Shown here piece after piece: positions 48,695 to 56,873 of a stretch of 64,000 bases of DNA. Where the stretch lies: positions 256,727 through 320,726 of the forward strand of contig CASERQ010000002.1 in assembly GCA_949290395.1 (NCBI GenBank), read 5' to 3'. The notes below the pieces were generated by a model, which was not told where the DNA came from, did not search any database, and was given only the letters and a program-made list of their open reading frames with translations. Made by a program: the position numbers and the translations under genes. The DNA is from an uncultured bacterium (GTDB taxonomy: Bacteria > Bacillota_I > Bacilli_A > RFN20 > CAG-826). The first letter of the stretch is position 1. Each line of letters begins with the position of its first letter.

Positions 48695-49759
48695 CTATTC
48701 CTTTTTATTATCCTTTTCAAAAAACTTTTTAATTTTTGTAAAAGTTTTTTGAAAAAAATTTCCTTCTTTTGCAGTGTTTTTCTTTTCTTCAAGTGTTTTT
48801 TCTTTATTAGTTTCTTGAGTTTTAATAAATTCGATTTCGTTTAGATTCATTTCCCCACTAACAAAATAATCTCCATTTATAAAACTAAATTCTTTATCTT
48901 TATAAATAACTTTTTCAACAAAGTAAGTTGAGATTGTTCCATTTTCATTAAAGTTATATTTAAGTTCGTTAACAATTAAATCACTTCTTTTTTCAATTGC
49001 TTCTTCAAGTTTAGAGTTATAGTAATCAAACATGATTAAACAATAAGCAATTGCAATGATTGTAATAATTCCAGCATTTGATTGAAGAAAAATAACAAAT
49101 ACACCAATAAGTTCCATTCTAAAGCCATTGTAATAGCCAACAATGTTGTCAAAAGTTAGATAATTTCGATATTGGAAGTTTGTATCACTGGTATTGTTTG
49201 AATCACCACGAGTAATAAATACTTTTTCTCCATTTACTTCTCTAATTTCAATAATTCTATGAACGATGATGATGTCTTCTTCGTTTTTATAAGCAACAAC
49301 ATCATATAAATTTACATCTTCTGGAGAATCGTAAGAAGTAATTCCAATAATGTCATAAGCGTTAAATTGATTGTTTAAATTATTTTCAAATAGGTAATCG
49401 TTATCTTCATTTTTTTCTGACATTGAGCCAGTTGAGATAACAATAACACCAGTATCACCAAATGTAAGATTGTTATTAAAAAAGCGAGCGTATAAGCTCA
49501 TAGAAAAGAAAACTACAACAAGACCAAAAATGGCCCATCCAGTAATTTTCCCTGCAATTCTTAATCCTTTTGCGTGCTTTCTATTTTTCTTTTTAAGTTC
49601 TTCACCCTTAATTTCGATAAGTTCTTTATCAGCTACGCCACTTCTTACTTCTTCAATGTTTGTTAAATAATAGTGTCTAAAAAGAAAAGTAAACACTAAA
49701 CAAAAACTTATAAGACAGATAGCTGTAACTATTAAAGAGAGTATCTCAACGTTTGACAT
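48695..49759 (-). CDS. Cluster B: SipW-type signal peptidase I with insertion
   Basis: 354 residues. Membrane segments near 8-28 and 75-90; catalytic Ser112 in STGSMS, His167 in IVHRIIE, TRGDSN with Asp186 (S26B/ER-type). The same post-Ser insertion as in cluster A is present (EKNEDNDYLFENNLNNQ). A membrane segment near 220-245 and a Lys/Glu-rich cytoplasmic tail of about 110 residues follow, longer than in A. The ATG is 2 bases after the stop of the last WG-box gene, so synthesis is coupled to the presumed substrates. Confidence 0.93.
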   Translation of the reverse strand: MSNVEILSLIVTAICLISFCLVFTFLFRHYYLTNIEEVRSGVADKELIEIKGEELKKKNRKHAKGLRIAGKITGWAIFGLVVVFFSMSLYARFFNNNLTFGDTGVIVISTGSMSEKNEDNDYLFENNLNNQFNAYDIIGITSYDSPEDVNLYDVVAYKNEEDIIIVHRIIEIREVNGEKVFITRGDSNNTSDTNFQYRNYLTFDNIVGYYNGFRMELIGVFVIFLQSNAGIITIIAIAYCLIMFDYYNSKLEEAIEKRSDLIVNELKYNFNENGTISTYFVEKVIYKDKEFSFINGDYFVSGEMNLNEIEFIKTQETNKEKTLEEKKNTAKEGNFFQKTFTKIKKFFEKDNKKE

Positions 49760-49761
49760 AA

Positions 49762-50493
49762 TTAAGCGGCACTAGTTGTATAACTTGATGTAATTTTTAA
49801 ATTAATATTAAATTCTTTACCTTCTACTAATTTAGCAAAGTTATCTAAACGAGTTGCATAATCATCACCTTTATAGTAGCAAGGATTATCGTTATTAAAA
49901 TAACTTCCCCAAGCAAAAGTAAAGGTAGATGTAATTGTTGCAATTTTGTTGTTTTCACTATATTTAACATGTGTTACTGCTTTATTTTCAGTGTGAACAA
50001 TATCTCCACTTGTATTAGGCAAAGTAAAAGTTGGAACATTATTTAAACAAGTTGAATCAATTAGATAATCATTTTCAACTTTTAAAGTTTCAAAAGTTGC
50101 TTTTGAATCGCCAAAATCTAAAGCAATTTGATAATTTCCTGAATTTAAAGCAATATCAGAATCAGCATTAGCTGTTAAAGTATAAACAACCTTAAATGTT
50201 AAATCTTGACCATTAGTTTTTCCTTCATCAAAAATAATATAAGGATTTCGATCATTAACTCTGTTTGAATCTTTGTCGTAATCAAACTTAATGTTGAGAT
50301 CAGAATCAGCTTCTTTATATTCAAGAACTGTTGTTCTATCTAAAGTATCCTCAATTAAAACATTAACTTCTGCATTATCTTCAGTAACAGAACCATTTAA
50401 AATCCAACTAGAAAAACCAACTGTTGCAACAGCAACAACTGCTAAACCAATTGAACAATAAATATATTTTTTGCTTCTACTTCTCTTAATCAT
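49762..50493 (-). CDS. WG-box secreted protein 6 (cluster B)
   Basis: 243 residues. Basic N-terminus, hydrophobic core, then VGFSSWILNGS: Trp just after the core as in TasA/SipW substrates. Mature part of beta strands; WG-box FAWGSYFNNDNPCYYKG near residue 193. Ends with a short helix (RLDNFAKLVEG) and strand FNINLKITSSY. Directly before the signal peptidase gene. Two Cys flank the WG-box region (NSTCLNN-type and NPCYY), so a disulfide is possible. Likely fibre or surface-layer subunit. Confidence 0.75.
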   Translation of the reverse strand: MIKRSRSKKYIYCSIGLAVVAVATVGFSSWILNGSVTEDNAEVNVLIEDTLDRTTVLEYKEADSDLNIKFDYDKDSNRVNDRNPYIIFDEGKTNGQDLTFKVVYTLTANADSDIALNSGNYQIALDFGDSKATFETLKVENDYLIDSTCLNNVPTFTLPNTSGDIVHTENKAVTHVKYSENNKIATITSTFTFAWGSYFNNDNPCYYKGDDYATRLDNFAKLVEGKEFNINLKITSSYTTSAA

Positions 50494-50495
50494 AA

Positions 50496-51236
50496 CTATG
50501 CGTTCTCAACAATTGAAGGTGTAATAGTTAAAACTACATCTTTTGCCGTTCCATCTAATCCGTTATATGCATTAAATGCTTCTCCAAAAGCAACTAAGTT
50601 ATTAACTGTGTTCTCAGCAGTTGCTACACATGGGTTCACATTACCAAAAACCGAACCCCATCTAAAAGTATATTTAAGTGTACAAGTTAAAGAAGTTTCA
50701 CTAATTGAAGTTGTATAAGTTAAATATGGAAGATTTTCAGCATATGTGCATCCTTCAACAGTTGTAACTTCGCTTACTGCTGTATCGCTTAAAGTAATAT
50801 TTACATTACTTTCTAACAATGTACAATCGATATATTCAGGAGTTCCACCAAGCTTATCTATAAAGTTTTTAGCGCCTTCATTTTCGCCAGTATTAAACTT
50901 AAGATTGATAACTATAGAATCAAAACTAGAAATTGTTCCTCTATCTATTGTGAAGACTATTGAAAAATCCAATTTTTCATAATTAGTGTCGGTACCTGTC
51001 GTAATAGATCCTTCTCCATCTCCTTTAATAGCATCAAATCTAACTGCATCAGGTTGTTGATTAATAACGGCTGTTAAATCACCATATTCAATCGCACCTA
51101 TTTCAGCTTTTATAGGATTAGTATTTTGTTCTTGAGTGTTAATTACAATCCAATTAGAAAAACCAACTGCTGCTACACTAACAACAACAGCTGCTAAAGA
51201 TAAATACATTAATTTTAAACTTTTAATCTTTTTCAT
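50496..51236 (-). CDS. WG-box secreted protein 5 (cluster B)
   Basis: 246 residues. TTAGGAGAATAAAG before the ATG. Signal ends VGFSNWIVINT. Beta-rich mature part; WG-box FRWGSVFGNVNPCVATA near residue 193, where the last aromatic position is replaced. Two further Cys (DCTLLE, GCTYAE). Helix with NTVNNLVAFGEAFNAY and strand VVLTITPSI at the end, the same closing order as its neighbours. Closest in form to 49762-50493. Confidence 0.73.
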   Translation of the reverse strand: MKKIKSLKLMYLSLAAVVVSVAAVGFSNWIVINTQEQNTNPIKAEIGAIEYGDLTAVINQQPDAVRFDAIKGDGEGSITTGTDTNYEKLDFSIVFTIDRGTISSFDSIVINLKFNTGENEGAKNFIDKLGGTPEYIDCTLLESNVNITLSDTAVSEVTTVEGCTYAENLPYLTYTTSISETSLTCTLKYTFRWGSVFGNVNPCVATAENTVNNLVAFGEAFNAYNGLDGTAKDVVLTITPSIVENA

Positions 51237-51256
51237 CTTTATTCTCCTAATTTAAA

Positions 51257-52012
51257 CTATTCACTAACTTTAGCTTCTACTTTTAAAGTTAACTTTTTAA
51301 TAGCGTTATTCATGTTAGTGATTTGTGTTTTAGCTAACGAAATTGCATCTAAATAAGCATCACTTGTAATTGTTCCACTAGTAAAATCATTCTTTAAATC
51401 ACTTAATTTACTATTATAAAAGTTAATAGGATTGTTAACTGTGCTTTCAACACCATCATCAAAAAAACTTCCATAAGTAAAAGTTAAATCAGTATTAATA
51501 TTGAAAACTTTGTATCCTGAATCGGCACTTTCATAATCACTAAAAGAGCTAATAGAAATACTGCTTGTAGATAAGTTTAAATAAGTATATGTTCCAGCAG
51601 CTCTTCCGAAAACATCACTGGCTGAAGTCTCAAACGAATTTGTATCAGTTCCAGTTTCACTTCCATTACTTGCCGTTATTGATAAAGTAATTTCTTTAAC
51701 TTTATTTGTCATTTCGTTAGCAACAATTAATCTGCCTTTTAAATGAACAGATAAATCTTCATTACTATTTTGATCGCCTGTAAGAACACCGTTTCCATCT
51801 ACTTCACTAGCTCCTAAACTAATAGAAGACTCTGTCAAATTAGCTTCTAAAAGAACAGTCTTGCTATTTACTGTATCAATAGTAACTGGTACATCAAAAG
51901 TTGTTTCACCTAAAGAAATAATCCAAGCAGAAAAGCCAATAGTAAGTAAACTTACTAAAGTACAAGCCATCACACCAACGAATATATGTTTTTTCTTATT
52001 AAGTTTTCTCAT
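51257..52012 (-). CDS. WG-box secreted protein 4 (cluster B)
   Basis: 251 residues. Signal ends IGFSAWIISLG. Beta-rich, Ser/Thr-rich mature part with VFGRAAGTYTYLNL (shared in weaker form with three upstream paralogs: FERTAEQSYTYLEL, YRRALGAGTEYWTYL, AWHTAQDYTYLDI). WG-box variant FTYGSFFDDG...NNPINFYNS with Tyr for Trp. C-terminal helix TQITNMNNAIKK and strand LTLKVEAKV. ATG 2 bases after the stop of the preceding gene, so translation is coupled. Confidence 0.73.
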   Translation of the reverse strand: MRKLNKKKHIFVGVMACTLVSLLTIGFSAWIISLGETTFDVPVTIDTVNSKTVLLEANLTESSISLGASEVDGNGVLTGDQNSNEDLSVHLKGRLIVANEMTNKVKEITLSITASNGSETGTDTNSFETSASDVFGRAAGTYTYLNLSTSSISISSFSDYESADSGYKVFNINTDLTFTYGSFFDDGVESTVNNPINFYNSKLSDLKNDFTSGTITSDAYLDAISLAKTQITNMNNAIKKLTLKVEAKVSE

Positions 52013-52014
52013 AA

Positions 52015-52764
52015 CTAATTAGCGAAATTAATTTTAAGTTCTGCTTTGATATTGATTGTTTTATCTGTAAAAAATTTGACCATGTCATTTAATTCTTCTT
52101 TACAAGCATCCATTAATTTTAATTTTTCTGTTGAAGATTCTGTTGCCTTGATTTTAGCTTGATAAAAATCAACAGGACTTAGGTAATTAAAATAACTTCC
52201 CCGAGTAAAGTTTAAAGTTAAATCGGTCTTTTTATATAAGTTATAGCTAGGATTAGAATTATCTAAAGTAAATTCTGTCTTAGCGCCATTTAAATCATAT
52301 TTTGCATCATATCCTTTTAATTCGAGATATGTGTAAGATTGCTCAGCGGTTCTTTCAAAAAGATCACCTGTTTCTGCAGTAACCGTTAGTGGAGCATTAT
52401 TAATAGTTGGAGTAAAAGTTAAGCCGCCAAAAGTTGCGCCCTCTTTAGGGAAAGTAAAATCAAAAGTTGTAAATTTTAAACTTAAATCAGCATCTTCAGC
52501 ATCTGAACCAACGCCACTTCCAATAGAATCAGCAGCTTTCTCAGAATTATCAGCAATTTTAATTCCTTCGTCTTTAGCTAAAACCATATTTAAGAACTGT
52601 GTTTGTTCAGAAACATTATCAATAGTAACAGGAATGTTTTCTAAAGGAACCGATGTCCTATTTAAGCCAACAATCCAAGCAGAAAAACCAATGCCAGCAA
52701 CAGTAAGAACAGTCGCACCTAAAAGTGAAGCAGTTAATAACTTTTTATTCTTTCTTATATTCAT
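52015..52764 (-). CDS. WG-box secreted protein 3 (cluster B)
   Basis: 249 residues. Signal ends IGFSAWIVGLN. FERTAEQSYTYLEL in the middle, WG-box variant FTRGSYFNYLSPVDFYQA with Arg for Trp, then helix KEELNDMVKFF and strand INIKAELKINF. It starts just after a 155-base structured intercistronic region and has no visible Shine-Dalgarno, which fits control by that RNA structure. Confidence 0.73.
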   Translation of the reverse strand: MNIRKNKKLLTASLLGATVLTVAGIGFSAWIVGLNRTSVPLENIPVTIDNVSEQTQFLNMVLAKDEGIKIADNSEKAADSIGSGVGSDAEDADLSLKFTTFDFTFPKEGATFGGLTFTPTINNAPLTVTAETGDLFERTAEQSYTYLELKGYDAKYDLNGAKTEFTLDNSNPSYNLYKKTDLTLNFTRGSYFNYLSPVDFYQAKIKATESSTEKLKLMDACKEELNDMVKFFTDKTINIKAELKINFAN

Positions 52765-52774
52765 AATAAACGTA

Positions 52775-52928
52775 TTATCTAATCGTACCCGGATTTAGAG
52801 ATTAGATAACTTTTCCTTTCCCGGGTATAATCTAACTATGCTGTGTACCTGTATTTTCATATTTACAGTTCGACTGTTTCGAGGTAATTCAGGCCACAGT
52901 TTTTTAATATAAATCGTTGATTACCTCG
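52775..52928 (-). promoter_or_regulatory. Structured intercistronic region inside cluster B
   Basis: Four inverted repeats lie between two WG-box genes: CGAGGTAAT/ATTACCTCG (52880-52888 with 52920-52928), ACAGT-TCG-ACTGT (52865-52877), TACCCGG/CCGGGTA (52786-52792 with 52821-52827) and TTATCTAATC/GATTAGATAA (52775-52784 with 52800-52809). The 5' arm of the third lies in the loop of the fourth, so they would form a pseudoknot or be alternative structures. The last stem ends 11 bases before the ATG at 52764. No long T run follows, so simple termination is unlikely; attenuation, processing or translational control of the downstream genes is possible. Confidence 0.6.
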
Positions 52929-52929
52929 T

Positions 52930-53697
52930 TTATTTAGCAGGGTAATCTAAAGAAACAGTTAAAGTAATTGTTTGTCCAGCAAGTGCCTTGTTCATTGCTG
53001 CAAGTTCAGTATAAGCATTTGTAGACATTGTAAGTAATTCTTTAAACTCTTGCTCATTAACTAAACCATTATAAAAAACTGTTGGTTCATCTCCGCCAAA
53101 GAAAGTTCCCCAATCTAATTCATAATCTAAATTTTTTAATTTATAAATATCAAAAGTTCCATCGCTTTCTTTATCAACAGTGAAGTTTGCTCCTTCTCCT
53201 TCAGTTGTGAAAGGAATTGTAATATCGGCTGCTAAATAGGTCCAATATTCAGTACCTGCTCCTAACGCTCGTCTATAAGTTTCACCCATTGTATTAGTTT
53301 TTACTTGATTAGCAGCTGTTTTTTCATTATTAATAGTAACTTTTACACTTTTTGGTAAAGTAGCTAAACTTTTACCAAGTCGAACTTCAACTTTTTCAAA
53401 ACTAAATTTTAAAGCATCTTCACTAACACTAATTCCATCTTTATCAGTAGAAGTTCCAACAATTGTTGTTTCTCCTCTTGGAGTTACTTCTTTCTCAGCA
53501 ATTGCGATAGTTGTGCCTGGAGCAATTGAAGCCTCTAAGAAAGCAGTTTCGTTTTTTACATCATCAACTTGAGCAGTGAGAAAAACATTTTGAGAGTTTT
53601 GAGTAACACCAACAAGCCAAGTAGCAAAACCAACAGTTGCAACAGATACAACTGCAAAAGCGCTTAAACAAGCAACAAGTTTCTTTGTAATTTTCAT
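52930..53697 (-). CDS. WG-box secreted protein 2 (cluster B)
   Basis: 255 residues. GAGG before the ATG. Signal ends VGFATWLVGVT. Beta strands with YRRALGAGTEYWTYL, WG-box LDWGTFFGGDEPTVFYNG near 205, helix TNAYTELAAMNKALAG and strand TITLTVSLDYP. Its stop lies at the edge of the structured region. With 53701-54540 it forms the promoter-proximal pair, and both have WGTFFGG, suggesting a recent duplication. Good candidate for a major subunit. Confidence 0.77.
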   Translation of the reverse strand: MKITKKLVACLSAFAVVSVATVGFATWLVGVTQNSQNVFLTAQVDDVKNETAFLEASIAPGTTIAIAEKEVTPRGETTIVGTSTDKDGISVSEDALKFSFEKVEVRLGKSLATLPKSVKVTINNEKTAANQVKTNTMGETYRRALGAGTEYWTYLAADITIPFTTEGEGANFTVDKESDGTFDIYKLKNLDYELDWGTFFGGDEPTVFYNGLVNEQEFKELLTMSTNAYTELAAMNKALAGQTITLTVSLDYPAK

Positions 53698-53700
53698 AAA

Positions 53701-54540
53701 CTATTTAACCTCAGCTTTAATAAAGATTTTTCCACCGTTAAATGCATTGTGTAAATTTGTTAATTCTTGGTGAACTGCATTAACGTCGTCACTTGAATTA
53801 GTAATTGTTCCTGCATCAAATAACTCATTATAGTAAGCACTTGGTGCTTTGCCACCAAAGAATGTACCCCATTTAAAGATATCTAATGTGAATGTTCCGG
53901 TATATTTTTTGTTTTTAGTTCCTTCTTCAATAGTTACTGTTAAACCATTAACAGGATTTCCTTCTTTAGTAGGAAGAGCTAAAGATAAGATGCCATCTTT
54001 TGCAAAGCCTTCTGCTTCTTTATCTTCATTAATATCTAAGTAAGTATAATCTTGTGCGGTATGCCATGCGTTTGCGTTTTCACTACTAACTGTAACTTTA
54101 TTATTATCTGTTACGTTACCTTCATATGGATTTGTTTCTCCACCAGGTGCAACTAAATCATAAGCAAAACTTAAATCGATTTTGGTCATACCTGTGACAT
54201 CGCCACCAATTTCAAGATCAACATCCATTGAAACTGTGAAATCTGTTTTCTTTTGTGTAGCAGGTTCCCCTTCGCCTTTTCCATTTATAAAAGATCCGGT
54301 AACGCCTGTTAAATCTTCGCCAACATGGATGTCATCGTTTGTGAGATTGACTGATAAAGAAACATTGTTTCTTTGAGCAGTATCTACTGTAACGCTTGTT
54401 CCATTATCATCATCTTTTGTGTTATTAGCACCAATGATCCATGTTGCAAAACCTGTTGTTAATAAAGCAACGGCACTGAAAGCAAGAGCCCCATTAATTA
54501 TCCATTTTCTCTTGCTTGATGAATTTAATTTTTTACCCAT
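53701..54540 (-). CDS. WG-box secreted protein 1, first gene of cluster B
   Basis: 279 residues. Very strong Shine-Dalgarno GGAGGGG 6 bases before the ATG, the best of the cluster, in line with a highly expressed subunit. Signal ends TGFATWIIGAN. Long Thr/Asp/Gly-rich beta domain, AWHTAQDYTYLDI, WG-box FKWGTFFGGKAPSAYYNE near 225, helix VHQELTNLHNAF and closing strand IFIKAEVK. Preceded by a 460-base intergenic region with promoter-like and palindromic sequences. Confidence 0.78.
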   Translation of the reverse strand: MGKKLNSSSKRKWIINGALAFSAVALLTTGFATWIIGANNTKDDDNGTSVTVDTAQRNNVSLSVNLTNDDIHVGEDLTGVTGSFINGKGEGEPATQKKTDFTVSMDVDLEIGGDVTGMTKIDLSFAYDLVAPGGETNPYEGNVTDNNKVTVSSENANAWHTAQDYTYLDINEDKEAEGFAKDGILSLALPTKEGNPVNGLTVTIEEGTKNKKYTGTFTLDIFKWGTFFGGKAPSAYYNELFDAGTITNSSDDVNAVHQELTNLHNAFNGGKIFIKAEVK

Positions 54541-54657
54541 AATTATCCCCTCCGAAATAAATTCGTATTTAGGTTAACACTAACTTAGAAAAGTATTTCC
54601 TTTTATTTTGCTTTCAGACGAATAGCAAAAAGCACGGCAATCTTTTTTCCTTTATAT

Positions 54658-54686
54658 AATTTAATTATTAACAAAATGAAAATCAA
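54658..54686 (-). promoter_or_regulatory. Candidate promoter of cluster B
   Basis: On the minus strand TTGATT (54681-54686) and TAAATT (54658-54663) are 17 bases apart; TTGACT lies 38 bases further upstream (54724-54729) as an alternative -35 without a good -10. It would give a leader of about 110 bases before the ATG at 54540. Confidence 0.3.
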
Positions 54687-54827
54687 CCTTGTAATCTCTA
54701 TAGAGTTGTGAAACCTCCAAAAGAGTCAATTTTTAAAGGGTTTTTCAAAAAAATATTTTTTTATTTTTTTTTAAAATTTCGCAAAAAATAAATATTTTTT
54801 ATAAATATTAAGATGTCAAGTGACTAA

Positions 54828-54844
54828 TTTTGGTATACCCAAAA
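54828..54844. promoter_or_regulatory. Palindrome TTTTGGTATACC(C)AAAA upstream of cluster B
   Basis: GGTATACC is a perfect palindrome flanked by T4 and A4, 290 bases before the first WG-box gene. A second stem ATTTTGG/CCAAAAT follows at 54860-54884. An operator is possible; the rest of the 54541-55003 gap is A/T runs and the terminator at 54929-54974. Confidence 0.35.
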
Positions 54845-54921
54845 AGTCAATTTTAAAATATTTTGGGCTTAAAAAAGCCAAAATCTTCATCTTTTTTGCC
54901 TTATAAAACTTAAAAAAATAC

Positions 54922-54974
54922 TAGAAAAAAATCAGAGATTTTTAAGAATCATCATCTCAAAAACTCTCTGATTT
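54922..54974 (-). terminator. Intrinsic terminator of the small-lipoprotein operon
   Basis: AAATCAGAGA (54929-54938) and TCTCTGATTT (54965-54974) form a perfect 10-bp stem; on the minus strand the stem runs into seven T/U (54924-54931). It lies 30 bases after the stop at 55004 and isolates this operon from cluster B. Confidence 0.8.
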
Positions 54975-55003
54975 ATTATTAATAAAAGTTCAACTACTTA
55001 TCT

Positions 55004-55429
55004 TTACTTAATAAGCAAAGTATCAAAATAATGATTCATATCTTTTGAAAAATCATCATAATTTATTGGATCTAATCCAACATATTTTTTGTTATTTTCT
55101 ATATCGTGAATAAAAAGTAGACCATATTTAGTTGTATAAACTGGCAAAGAAAACTTTCTATCTTCATAAGCAAAACTAACGCCTTCCATCGTATAAACAT
55201 GGCTATCAGTTTCAATGAATCTTTTATCTTTAAAATATTTATTAAATACATTATCAAGATCATCACCTACTAATTGAATTTGACCAAGATAATTTCCATA
55301 AGTAATAAAAATTGGCTTTTCAAGAGTAAACGGAACTTCCTCTCCTTCATAAGGATAAACCTTTTTAGAGCAAGAACTTAAAAGAATTAGAGGAATAAAA
55401 GCTAATAAAATTTTAGATATTTTTTTCAT
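55004..55429 (-). CDS. Small lipoprotein, type 2, copy 2
   Basis: 141 residues from ATG 55429 (AGGTG ahead, the frame is open 3 codons further). Lipobox LLSSC. Mature part: PFTLEKPIFITYG, NVFNKYFKDKRFIETDS, TTKYGLLFIHDIENNKKYVGLDPINYDDFSKDMNHY. Paralog of 55978-56424 (FFEKYLKDREFVETKS, TTDYGLLYIKDYGNRKFYAGVEKVNYNDF). Family unknown. Last gene of a five-gene operon. Confidence 0.75.
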   Translation of the reverse strand: MKKISKILLAFIPLILLSSCSKKVYPYEGEEVPFTLEKPIFITYGNYLGQIQLVGDDLDNVFNKYFKDKRFIETDSHVYTMEGVSFAYEDRKFSLPVYTTKYGLLFIHDIENNKKYVGLDPINYDDFSKDMNHYFDTLLIK

Positions 55430-55438
55430 ATTAATCAC

Positions 55439-55876
55439 CTACTCAGGAACAACAAGTGAGTTTTCAAATAAGAAATTACGCATTTCTAAATATGGAACTT
55501 GTTCTTCATACACATAACTATAGTCAAGTGCTCTATATGTATATATAAAACATAAATAGTTAAAATCAGCTAAACGAAATTCAAGCGCTTCATCCCCAAA
55601 TTTATAATTACTAAATTCGTAAGAATAGAAAAAAGTAAATGTGCTATCAAATATTTCGTTACTTCTTACAAATTTAAGATCTTTTAAATATGTATCATAA
55701 AAAGTTTTTGTTGCTTCTTCTTTTAAACCTATAGAATTCCCGGCTTCATTAGTAAAAGAAATCTTAGTTGGCTCAGGAAGATAAACTGCATCACTTCCCA
55801 TCACAAAACTTCTTTCTTCACAACTTGTAAGAAGAAGTAAAGGCAAGAGCATTATCATTAATTTTTTATGTTTCAT
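55439..55876 (-). CDS. Small lipoprotein, type 1, copy 2
   Basis: 145 residues; AAAGGAGG 5 bases before the ATG. Lipobox LLLTSC. YLPEPTKISFTNEAGNS, TFYDTYLKDLKFVRSN, ADFNYLCFIYTY, YVYEEQVPYLEMRNFLFEN match 56439-56873 along the whole length (SLPEATSISITTEDNK, VFYETYLKDKKFVKTN, ADFNYVSFTYHL, YVCEEKVPYIEMRDFLKEN). Function unknown; anchored outside the membrane. Confidence 0.75.
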   Translation of the reverse strand: MKHKKLMIMLLPLLLLTSCEERSFVMGSDAVYLPEPTKISFTNEAGNSIGLKEEATKTFYDTYLKDLKFVRSNEIFDSTFTFFYSYEFSNYKFGDEALEFRLADFNYLCFIYTYRALDYSYVYEEQVPYLEMRNFLFENSLVVPE

Positions 55877-55977
55877 AAAGCCTCCTTTATTAGTTTAAAT
55901 CTTTCTATTTTAATAAAAAACTTTGCAAATCTTATATATTTTTAGTTTTAATTATTAACATTACTTAATTACATTTC

Positions 55978-56424
55978 TCATTTAAATTCAATTTCTGTGA
56001 CATCACTTCTTTCATAATATGTAGCAATATCATTTTTAAAATCATTATAATTGACCTTTTCTACTCCAGCATAAAATTTTCTATTACCATAATCTTTAAT
56101 ATATAGTAAGCCATAATCTGTTGTTCCAAGATAAATGTTGTCCTCTTCTTCATACCAAATTTTAATTTGTGAACTTCCAGAAAACTGAGATTTAGTTTCA
56201 ACAAATTCTCTATCTTTTAAATACTTTTCAAAGAACTCATTTAAAGTGTTGTCCACTAAATATTTATCTCCAGTAACAACATGCTCAATTTCAAAAGCAT
56301 AAGGTTTTTCAAAAGTTATTTTTTCAGTTAAATAAGGATAATTAGCGTCACTAACTTTTTCATTACAAGAAACTGAAAACACTAAAGGAATTAAAAGAAA
56401 TAAAGCACCTAAAATCTTTTTCAT
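55978..56424 (-). CDS. Small lipoprotein, type 2, copy 1
   Basis: 148 residues from ATG 56424 (GGGAG ahead; the frame is open 6 codons further). Lipobox VFSVSC. Same family as 55004-55429, here with KITFEKPYAFEIEHV and NTLNEFFEKYLKDREF. A 101-base gap separates it from copy 2 of the type 1 gene downstream. Role unknown. Confidence 0.75.
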   Translation of the reverse strand: MKKILGALFLLIPLVFSVSCNEKVSDANYPYLTEKITFEKPYAFEIEHVVTGDKYLVDNTLNEFFEKYLKDREFVETKSQFSGSSQIKIWYEEEDNIYLGTTDYGLLYIKDYGNRKFYAGVEKVNYNDFKNDIATYYERSDVTEIEFK

Positions 56425-56438
56425 AAATTTCTCCCAAC

Positions 56439-56873
56439 TCATCTCTCTACAAGATTTTCTTTTAAAAAATCTCTCATCTCAATATAAGGAACTTTTTCTT
56501 CACAAACATAATCAATAAAAACCGTCCCAAGATGATAAGTAAAACTTACGTAATTAAAATCAGCTATTGAAAAAATTAAAGGATTATTTCCATATTCATA
56601 ATTATCGAAATTATAAAAATAGTTAAATTCAAAACTAGGAGTAAAGTTGTCATTAGTTTTAACAAATTTTTTGTCTTTTAAATAAGTTTCATAGAAAACT
56701 TTTGTGTCTTCATCGCTTAATACATATTCTTTATTATCTTCAGTCGTTATAGAAATTGAAGTTGCTTCAGGTAGAGAAATTTTCTTTTCACCTGGTGCAA
56801 AACCTTTTCCGCCACAACTAGAAAGGAGAAGCAATGGCAAGCCAAGTAAAATTGTAACATTACACTTATTCAT
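56439..56873 (-). CDS. Small lipoprotein, type 1, copy 1
   Basis: 144 residues. Lipobox LLLSSC. Overlaps the end of the amidase-like gene by 8 bases, so it is coupled to it. The type 1 and type 2 proteins share one theme (Y-[FL]-KD-[KR]-x-F-V/I near residue 70), so all four may descend from one ancestor by two rounds of duplication. No catalytic residues seen; perhaps an inhibitor or substrate-binding partner of the secreted amidase-like protein. Confidence 0.75.
   Translation of the reverse strand: MNKCNVTILLGLPLLLLSSCGGKGFAPGEKKISLPEATSISITTEDNKEYVLSDEDTKVFYETYLKDKKFVKTNDNFTPSFEFNYFYNFDNYEYGNNPLIFSIADFNYVSFTYHLGTVFIDYVCEEKVPYIEMRDFLKENLVER

Noticed and set aside
17278..54540. CRISPR array or prophage
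   Set aside because: No regularly spaced direct repeats, no integrase, terminase, capsid or tail genes in the window.
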